From NCBI RefSeq assembly GCF_963931955.1, contig NZ_OZ008337.1, forward strand, positions 434,001 through 498,000: 64,000 nucleotides of DNA. The letters are read 5' to 3'. Each line of letters begins with the position of its first letter. Position 1 is the stretch's first letter. The notes below the pieces were generated by a model, which searched no databases, was not told where the DNA came from, and was given only the letters and a program-made list of their open reading frames with translations. The position numbers and the translations under genes are program-made. This document shows, piece after piece, positions 11,401 to 18,452 of this stretch. The stretch is from Wolbachia endosymbiont (group A) of Longitarsus flavicornis. GTDB taxonomy: Bacteria; Pseudomonadota; Alphaproteobacteria; Rickettsiales; Anaplasmataceae.

Positions 11401-14018
11401 GCACGAGTTATTTTTTCTGATCCTAAAGGGGTATCATGTACAACACAGTCAAATTCTTCTATATGAATAGAAGTAAAGAGATCTTTTTTAACAACTTCAC
11501 TAGAAATAATAATAGAGTCTTCAAAATTATAACCTTGCCAAGACATAAAAGCGACTAGCAAATTTTTACCAAGTGCCAACTCACCACTGTTAATTGCAGG
11601 ACCATCAGCTATTACATCACCCTTTTTAACATAATCACCTACGCACACTAGCGGTCTTTGATTAATACAAGTATTATGGTTAGAACGCTGAAATTTCCTT
11701 AGATGATAAATATCTACGTCCAAGTAGTTAACCCTTTCTTTATCAAAAGCACGTATAACTATAGAGTTACTATCAGAACTATCAACTATGCCATCGCGTT
11801 TTGCTAAAACTACAGCACCAGAGCCAGAAGCTACAAAAGACTCCATACCAGTAGCAACCAGAGGAGCGGTAGGCTTCAATAAAGGTACGGCCTGACGTTG
11901 CATATTTGAGCCCATTAATGCTCTATTAGCATCATCATTTTCTAAAAATGGAATCAAGGAAGCTGCAACTGATATTACCTGCTTAGGAGATACGTCAATG
12001 TAACTCACCTGATCACTACTTACCATAACGAAACTACCAGCATACCTACAGTATAGCATGTCATCAACAAAGCAATTATTTTCATCGAGCTTTACGCTAG
12101 TATCAGCTATATAATATAAACCTTCATCTATGGCAGACAGATACTCAATTTGATCAGTAACAACCCTATTAACTACTTTTCTATAAGGACTTTCAATAAA
12201 ACCATATTTACTAATACGTGCGTATATAGCTAAGCTGTTGATTAACCCTATATTTTGCCCTTCAGGAGTCTCAATAGGGCAAATTCTTCCATAATGAGTT
12301 GGATGAACATCACGCACTTCGAATCCTGCCCGTTCTCTTGTTAAACCGCCAGGACCTAACGCGGACAACCTTCTTTTATGCGTTATTTCAGATAACGGAT
12401 TAGTCTGATCCATAAATTGAGATAATTGAGAAGAATTGAAGAAATCTCTTAAGACATTAGTTAACACTTTTGGATTAATAAAATCAGATGGAGAAACTTT
12501 ATCTAAACTAGAAGTGGACATAGAATCAACTATTGCGCGTTCCAATTTCAACAACCCAGTTCTAAATTGATTTTCTATAAACTCTCCAACTGATCTTACT
12601 CTTCTGTTTCCTAAATGATCAATATCATCTACAGATCCTTGGCCGTCACGTAACAATACTATTTTTTTTACAATTTCAATAATATCTTCATGTGTTAAAA
12701 CAGTTAAATCCTCATCATAATTTAATCCAAGGTAAGAGTTAAGCTTCAACCTACCAATGTTAGACAAATCATAATATTCCGGACTGAAGAAAAGATTACG
12801 AAAAAACTCCTCTACTATCTCTAAAACAGGAACTTCACCAGGACGCAAAACTCTATATATTTCATATAGCGCATCCTGATAAGACATGTTTGCGTCTAAG
12901 AAAAGCGTATTTAATATATAAGGCCCAACAAACAAATTATCTATGTTTAACACTGATATTTCATCTACAGATAATAACTCAAGCTTCTTTATGTCTTCCA
13001 GCTTTATAGATTCACCAGCAGATAAAATTTTCGTAGAGCTAGCACTATCCATTAAATCTTCTGCGAGGAATAAACCACATATAGAATTAAAAGGAACCAG
13101 ATACTCTTTCAATTCATTATCATATAGCTTTTTAGCTAGTCTTGAGGTAATACGAACGTTAGCTTTAAGCAGCACATTACCTTCAATATCCATTAAGTCG
13201 AAAGGCAGCCTCACTCCTTTAAATTTATCAGGAACAAAAGGCACTTTCCAACCATCTTTATGTTTTACATACTTTATCTTCTCATAAAATCTATCGAGTA
13301 TATCATTATTTGATAAACCCAACGCCTTTAATAAAACTGAGATTGGCAATTTTCTTTTTCTATCAACACGAAAATACAAATGGTCTTTAACATCAAATTC
13401 AATATCAAGCCAAGAACCCCTATAAGGAATAATTCTAGCAGAATAGATCAATTTACCAGAATTGTAAGTTTTTCCCTTATCGCTATCAAAGAATACACCA
13501 GGAGACCTATGCATTTGTGAGACGATAACTTTTTCCACACCATTAATGATGAAAGTGCCCTTATCAGTCATCATAGGCAACCCACAAAAGTGGACTTTCT
13601 GCTCTTCTATAGATTTTACAACGGTTGCAAGTTTAGAATGATCTCCACTCTCTTTAATCGATTTATATTCATCAAGAGAAATACCATCCTGCATAACAAC
13701 AAGACGTATAGAAGCAATAACCTGAGCAGAAAAAGTTACACCACGCTTTATACACTCAGATTCATCATACTTAGGATCATCTACCCTACAACTTATAAAC
13801 TCAATAGTAGCCCTACGCAAAGGATCATTTATTGGAAAGATTGTATGAAAGATAACTTCAAGTCTTTCATTACCCTTATTCTGAGGAGTAAATGAATCAT
13901 ACGATTCTTTTTGAACCTTAACCAAATCCAATAAAGAATCTTTTAAATCAATCGACCTAGAATAAGAAACTCTAGGAACAAAAGCACCAGAAGCGTACAT
14001 ATAAGAAGAATCAACCAT
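5499..14018 (-). CDS. rpoBC: Fused RNA polymerase beta-beta' subunit
   Basis: One uninterrupted frame of 2839 codons encodes both large catalytic subunits of RNA polymerase. The beta part fills about residues 1-1410; markers are the rifampicin-region [20 protein letters not shown] and [12 protein letters not shown]. Beta' follows from about 1440. It has the zinc-binding [20 protein letters not shown] near 1497-1516 and the Mg-binding [12 protein letters not shown] near 1890. A short linker takes the place of the usual intergenic gap, with no stop or frameshift. This fusion is known in Wolbachia and, separately, in some Epsilonproteobacteria. It is the last gene of the rplKAJL-rpoBC block, 58 bases after rplL, consistent with shared transcription. 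Confidence 0.98.
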   Translation of the reverse strand: [2839 protein letters not shown]

Positions 14019-14076
14019 TAAAATACCCCAAACTAATTAAAAGAGCTATATCAATATAAAATTAATACATTAAATA

Positions 14077-14478
14077 TTATTCAAGCTCCACTTTAGTTGC
14101 TCCTGCTTCAATAAGTTTTTGCTTGATTTTTTCTGCTTCGTCTTTAGGAACATTAGCAGTCAAATCTTTAGGTAAAGATTCAACCAACTCTTTTGCTTCT
14201 TTTAAACCCAATGTAGAATTAATCTCTCTCACAGCTTTAATAACTCCTATTTTTTTACTCGCATCAATTTCTTTAATCACAACTTTATATTCAACTTTCT
14301 CTTGAGCAGCAGGAGCAGCAGCATTATCGCCAACAGGCGCCCCAGCACTAACAGCTCCGCCAAGAAAAGAACCAGCAGGCAACCCTATTTTCTCTTCTAG
14401 AACTTTTACAAGTTCAGAAGCCTCTAATAGATTTAAAGATAATATTTTATCAACCAAATCACTTGTTACATTACTCAT
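14077..14478 (-). CDS. rplL: 50S ribosomal protein L7/L12
   Basis: Stalk protein that recruits translation factors to the ribosome. The N-terminal dimerisation part is followed by an Ala/Gly-rich hinge (around 45-65) and the conserved C-terminal domain with EKVEYKVVIKEIDASKKIGVIKAVRE and LGLKEAKELVESLP. I chose the ATG at 14478 (133 aa) over the longer frame to 14499 because a clear AAGGTGG ribosome-binding site lies five bases before it, and the family starts close to this point. It follows rplJ by 26 bases and precedes rpoBC. Confidence 0.96.
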   Translation of the reverse strand: MSNVTSDLVDKILSLNLLEASELVKVLEEKIGLPAGSFLGGAVSAGAPVGDNAAAPAAQEKVEYKVVIKEIDASKKIGVIKAVREINSTLGLKEAKELVESLPKDLTANVPKDEAEKIKQKLIEAGATKVELE

Positions 14479-14504
14479 AATTACCACCTTACTTAACAAT
14501 AAAT

Positions 14505-15023
14505 TTATTTTTTAGAACTATAATAATCCAAAACTCTCATAAGCCTCATAGAAGATGAATTAATAGACAACGCCAATCGAGCAGGAATATCATAAGATAT
14601 TAAACGCATAATTTTAACACGCAATTCATCCAGAGAAGGCAACTTAGCCAGTTTATTAACATCTTCCACTGTTAACAATTCATTTAAATGAGCCGCGCAA
14701 ATCACAGACATTTTTTCTTTGTTAGCATTAGCAAAATCAACTATTAACTTTGCAGCTTCTACTATGCCACTAGAGTATATAATAGCAACAGGACCAGAAA
14801 ATTTGCCTGATAAATAAGAAAATTTGCCAGTCCTTTCCAAAGCCAAGCGAGCCAGAGTATTTTTAACTACTAATACCCCACCTGTTATAGACTTCAGGTT
14901 ATTCCTCAGGATTAATGAATCATTAGCATTTATAGATTTAAAATTTACTAATATTAAGAAATCATTATTTACAAATACGTTTATTGTGTTCTGTATAAAT
15001 TCATCCTTATTTTTACGCTTCAC
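14505..15023 (-). CDS. rplJ: 50S ribosomal protein L10
   Basis: Base of the ribosomal stalk, binding 23S rRNA and L7/L12 dimers. At 172 aa it has family length, with the conserved N-terminal block containing VKNTLARLALE and FSGPVAIIYS. The start is a GTG at 15023 preceded by AGGGAG, a good ribosome-binding site. The gene lies 12 bases after rplA in the classic L11-L1-L10-L12 order. I see no obvious autoregulatory leader in the very short rplA-rplJ gap, so any L10 feedback site would have to overlap rplA. Confidence 0.94.
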   Translation of the reverse strand: MKRKNKDEFIQNTINVFVNNDFLILVNFKSINANDSLILRNNLKSITGGVLVVKNTLARLALERTGKFSYLSGKFSGPVAIIYSSGIVEAAKLIVDFANANKEKMSVICAAHLNELLTVEDVNKLAKLPSLDELRVKIMRLISYDIPARLALSINSSSMRLMRVLDYYSSKK

Positions 15024-15035
15024 GGTATCGCTCCC

Positions 15036-15689
15036 TTAAATTATATCTTCCACTTTGCTTATCTTATAAGCTTTACCCATAGTTGAATTTAAAAAAACAC
15101 CCTTAAAGTAAACTCCTTTCACAGAAATAGGTTTATTATCTTTAATTACTTTAAGAAAGGCTTTTAAATTTTCTAGCAAGTCATCAATATCAAATTTAAT
15201 ATTTCCTAATTTACCATGAATAACACCATTTTTATCTGTTCTAAATTTTATCTGACCAGACTTAATGGTTTTAATAGCTTCTACAATGTTAGAAGTCACA
15301 GTACCAAATTTAGGGTTAGGCATCAGCCCTTTAGCACCCAATACTTTTGCAATAGGAGTGATTTTTGCCATAAAATCAGGAGTAGTAATGCACCAATCAA
15401 CATCCAACTTTCTACCTTTTTTTATTTCTTCAACTAAATCCTCTCCTCCTGCAATATCAGCACCAGCTTTTTCAGCTTCTAATAAATGTTTATCTTGAGT
15501 GAAAACAGCTACTTTAATATTCTTCCCGATACCCTTAGGCAAAACTACTGTACCACGCATCTGCTCTTCAGATTTACGTGAATCTACGCCTAGATTGACC
15601 GCAACATCAACTGATTCATTAAATTTTGCTGAAGCAGACTCAACAATCTTCTCCAAACATTGCTTAGGATTATCATTATATGTATTCAT
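15036..15689 (-). CDS. rplA: 50S ribosomal protein L1
   Basis: Primary 23S rRNA-binding protein of the L1 stalk; in many bacteria also a repressor of its own mRNA. The 217-residue sequence carries the family core: FNESVDVAVNLGVDSRKSEEQMRGTVVLP near the N-terminus, then GAKGLMPNPKFGTVT near 137-151. It lacks about ten of the N-terminal residues seen in many homologues (about 230 aa). It is separated from rplK by only four bases, implying translational coupling. Confidence 0.95.
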   Translation of the reverse strand: MNTYNDNPKQCLEKIVESASAKFNESVDVAVNLGVDSRKSEEQMRGTVVLPKGIGKNIKVAVFTQDKHLLEAEKAGADIAGGEDLVEEIKKGRKLDVDWCITTPDFMAKITPIAKVLGAKGLMPNPKFGTVTSNIVEAIKTIKSGQIKFRTDKNGVIHGKLGNIKFDIDDLLENLKAFLKVIKDNKPISVKGVYFKGVFLNSTMGKAYKISKVEDII

Positions 15690-15693
15690 TCAC

Positions 15694-16134
15694 CTAACCT
15701 TCCACAACTTCTATACCCATAGATTTTGCAGTGCCTATAACCATCTTCACTGCTGAATCTTCATTATCCACTTTCATATCAACCATCTTGCACTTTGCCA
15801 CTTTAATTATAGCAGACATAGGTAATTTAGCCACTAATTCTTTACCAGGATTACCAGAACCTTTACTTAATTTAGCTTCCTGCTTAAGTAAATAAGCCAC
15901 AGGCGGACCGCTGACAGTAAAATCATGAGAGCGATCATCCTTTATGGAAATTCGCACTGTTACTAAATCGCCTACTTTATAATTAGCGTTAGCAGCGCTA
16001 GTAACTTTATTAAAAGCTTCACAAAACTTAGGAACAGGTATACCACGCGGACCAAGTACTGAAGCAATTTTTGGTCCTGGAACTGCTTTTCCAGCTTCCA
16101 TAAGTAAGTTAATCTTAGCAACTACAACACTCAT
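15694..16134 (-). CDS. rplK: 50S ribosomal protein L11
   Basis: GTPase-centre protein that binds the 1067 region of 23S rRNA. The 146-aa protein has typical family length. It shows the N-terminal proline-rich switch (EAGKAVPGPKIASVLGPRGI, residues 13-32) and the C-terminal rRNA-binding domain with KGSGNPGKELVAKL. It begins at an ATG two bases downstream of the nusG stop, so it is almost certainly translated from the same message. Confidence 0.96.
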   Translation of the reverse strand: MSVVVAKINLLMEAGKAVPGPKIASVLGPRGIPVPKFCEAFNKVTSAANANYKVGDLVTVRISIKDDRSHDFTVSGPPVAYLLKQEAKLSKGSGNPGKELVAKLPMSAIIKVAKCKMVDMKVDNEDSAVKMVIGTAKSMGIEVVEG

Positions 16135-16136
16135 AA

Positions 16137-16973
16137 TTAATCCTCTATTTTCTCTACTTGAGCCAGATCAAGCTCTATTATTGTCGGCTTACCTAAAATC
16201 GATACTTCCACATTAATAATTTTTTTCTCATCGTTTACCATATTTACCTTACCAGTAAAATTTTGAAAAAGACCATCATTAATTTTCACTTTTTCACCTT
16301 TTTCATAACCATAACCTAACTTCTTTGTCTCTTGAGCATTATAAAGTGCATTACACATTGAGTGAATCTCATCATCCAAAATTACCTTTGGAATATTACC
16401 ATTTTTCAAAAATCCATAAACCTTAAGAGATTTTGGTATATTATTGATAAAATTCAATACTTCATCGCATAAATTCACGTATAAAAAGACATAACCAGGA
16501 AAGCATTTCCTTCGTGTAGCAATTTTCTTAGATTTCAACTCTATTTCACTTAGCTCTTCATATGGAATAAAAACTTCCTTAAAGTAATCATTAACACCCA
16601 ATCTCATAGAATTTTCCAATATATGTTGGCGCACTTTCTCTTCACAATTGGAAGCAACTCTCAAGATATACCATTTATATCTATTAAATTCTTTACACTT
16701 TAAACTTATCTCATCATCTGAAATCATCTCAAAATCACCAGATTCGCCACTACAGAATCCAGGCGTTTGATTCAAAATATTTTTGCTTTCATCACACAGA
16801 TGCATATATACATACACTTCACATAACTCTTTTATATCAGACTTTGAATTACATACCGTTTGATAAGGAATAAACACTTCCTTAAAATAAACAGCATTAC
16901 TTACCAATTCGCGTATGTTTTGCTCATATCCATAATCAACTTTAATGATATACCATTTATATTCACATTCCAT
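16137..16973 (-). CDS. nusG: NusG-like transcription factor with two NGN domains
   Basis: NusG binds RNA polymerase through its NGN domain and links it to Rho or the ribosome through KOW. Normal NusG is about 180 aa; this one has 278. The C-terminal 180 residues look standard: NGN with YKWYILRVASNCEEKVRQH, FPGYVFLYV, then KOW with GEKVKINDGLFQNFTGKV. The extra N-terminal ~95 residues are a diverged second NGN: they begin YKWYIIKVDYGYEQNIREL, share YFKEVFIPY and (I/L)xDDEI with the second copy, but lack the basic FPGYVF segment. I use the ATG at 16973, which overlaps the secE stop by 11 bases. The upstream TTG at 16985 is less likely. The position between secE and rplK is canonical. Confidence 0.9.
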   Translation of the reverse strand: MECEYKWYIIKVDYGYEQNIRELVSNAVYFKEVFIPYQTVCNSKSDIKELCEVYVYMHLCDESKNILNQTPGFCSGESGDFEMISDDEISLKCKEFNRYKWYILRVASNCEEKVRQHILENSMRLGVNDYFKEVFIPYEELSEIELKSKKIATRRKCFPGYVFLYVNLCDEVLNFINNIPKSLKVYGFLKNGNIPKVILDDEIHSMCNALYNAQETKKLGYGYEKGEKVKINDGLFQNFTGKVNMVNDEKKIINVEVSILGKPTIIELDLAQVEKIED

Positions 16974-17163
16974 AAATAATTCCAAATAAAGCCTTAATTA
17001 CGTAAAGAGACATAAAATCCACAAAACAGAAGAAAATCGAAAAGCATAATATAACAATCATTACAACAAATAGAGATGACAACACCTCCTGTTTCTTTAC
17101 CCAAGCAATTCTTCGTATTTCTTGCTTTATATCACAGAAAAAACCACACAAACTTTTTAACAT
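16963..17163 (-). CDS. secE: Protein translocase subunit SecE
   Basis: Small essential subunit clamping SecY in the Sec translocon. The 66-aa protein has the short amphipathic helix with EIRRIAWVKKQEVLSS, matching the family pattern (E-x-x-K/R-V-x-W-P/V-x-R-x-E), then one membrane helix at about 30-52. An in-frame GTG at 17172 is an alternative start, but the ATG at 17163 is preceded by GGTGG. The gene follows tRNA-Trp by about 20 bases and overlaps nusG. Confidence 0.92.
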   Translation of the reverse strand: MLKSLCGFFCDIKQEIRRIAWVKKQEVLSSLFVVMIVILCFSIFFCFVDFMSLYVIKALFGIIYGM

Positions 17164-17182
17164 TTCCACCACAACATTAATG

Positions 17183-17254
17183 CAGGAGCGATAGGAATTG
17201 AACCTACAACCTCTGGTTTTGGAGACCAGCGCTCTACCAATTGAGCTACACTCC
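17183..17254 (-). tRNA. trnW: tRNA-Trp (anticodon CCA)
   Basis: The minus strand folds into a complete cloverleaf. The acceptor stem pairs AGGAGTG with CGCTCCT, the D-arm contains GCTC...GAGC, the anticodon loop reads CTCCAAA, and the T-arm contains GTTCAATTC. The CCA tail is not encoded. It lies between tuf and secE, the standard bacterial position for a tRNA-Trp in this block, and is probably cut out of the long operon transcript. Confidence 0.96.
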
Positions 17255-17268
17255 TATAACTCAAACTC

Positions 17269-18441
17269 TCACTCCAAAATTTCAGAAACAACACCAGAAC
17301 CAACAGTTCTACCGCCTTCTCTTATCGCAAAACGCAATCCCTTATCCATTGCTATCGGTACTTGCAATTCTACTTCTACACTCACATTATCTCCTGGCAT
17401 TACCATCTCCTTCCCATCTAGTAATTTTATGCTCCCAGTTACATCCGTTGTCCTTAAATAAAACTGTGGCTGGTAATTCGCAAAAAATGGTGTATGCCTT
17501 CCTCCTTCCTCTTTCTTTAATATATAAACCTCCGCCTTAAACTTTCTATGCGGCGTTATCGTCCCCGGTTTTGCTAATACTTGCCCTCTCTCCACTTCTT
17601 CTCTTTTTGTTCCTCTTAACAATATTCCTACATTGAGTCCTGCACTTCCCTTATCCAGCAACTTCTTAAACATCTCAACACCTGTGCATATCGTCTTTTG
17701 CGTCGCTTTCAGACCTATTATCTCTATCTCTTCTCCCGTCTTTATCTCTCCCTTCTCTATTCTTCCTGTTACCACTGTTCCTCGCCCCGATATCGAAAAT
17801 ACATCTTCGATTGGCAATAAAAATGGTAAATCCACAGGCCTTGGTGGAACCGCCACATATTCATCTAACTTTTCCATCAATTTATCTATTGATTTCTTTC
17901 CATATTCGCTGCTGTCATCCTCCAGCGCCTTGAGTGCTGAACCAACCACCACAGGCACTTCATCCCCTGGAAATCCGTATTTACTCAGTAATTCCCTCAC
18001 TTCCATTTCTACTAAATCTATCATATCAGCATCAGCAACATCAGCTTTATTTATATACACCACGATATATCCAACACCCACCTGCTTCGCCAGCAATATA
18101 TGCTCTCTCGTTTGTGGCATTGGCCCATCAACCCCTGACACTACCAATATCGCCGCATCCATCTGTGCTGCACCTACTATCATGTTCTTTACATAGTCAG
18201 CGTGTCCAGGACAATCAACGTGTGCATAATGCCTTTTCTCTGTCTGATACTCAACATGCGCTGTTGCTATCGTTATCCCCCTCTTCCTTTCTTCTGGCGC
18301 TTTATCTATCTGATCGTACGCTACAAAATTTCCATAATGCTTTGTTATCGCCGCTGTTAACGTTGTCTTCCCATGATCCACATGCCCTATTGTTCCCACA
18401 TTTACATGCGGCTTTCCAAATGCTTCCACTACTGCTGTCAT
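17269..18441 (-). CDS. tuf: Elongation factor Tu
   Basis: GTPase that brings aminoacyl-tRNA to the ribosome. GTP-binding elements are all present: GHVDHGKT (residues 19-26), DCPGHADY (about 80) and the NKAD guanine-specificity motif (about 135). The domain 2 and 3 regions run to GRTVGSGVVSEILE. It has 390 aa, close to the usual 394. By eye the gene is less AT-rich than its neighbours, with more C and G at third positions, as expected for very high expression. It lies 11 bases after fusA. Confidence 0.98.
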   Translation of the reverse strand: MTAVVEAFGKPHVNVGTIGHVDHGKTTLTAAITKHYGNFVAYDQIDKAPEERKRGITIATAHVEYQTEKRHYAHVDCPGHADYVKNMIVGAAQMDAAILVVSGVDGPMPQTREHILLAKQVGVGYIVVYINKADVADADMIDLVEMEVRELLSKYGFPGDEVPVVVGSALKALEDDSSEYGKKSIDKLMEKLDEYVAVPPRPVDLPFLLPIEDVFSISGRGTVVTGRIEKGEIKTGEEIEIIGLKATQKTICTGVEMFKKLLDKGSAGLNVGILLRGTKREEVERGQVLAKPGTITPHRKFKAEVYILKKEEGGRHTPFFANYQPQFYLRTTDVTGSIKLLDGKEMVMPGDNVSVEVELQVPIAMDKGLRFAIREGGRTVGSGVVSEILE

Positions 18442-18452
18442 AATTATTACCC

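Noticed and set aside
5650..13895. Several plus-strand frames of 60-115 codons within rpoBC
   Set aside because: They are antisense shadows of a strongly conserved gene with no family resemblance.
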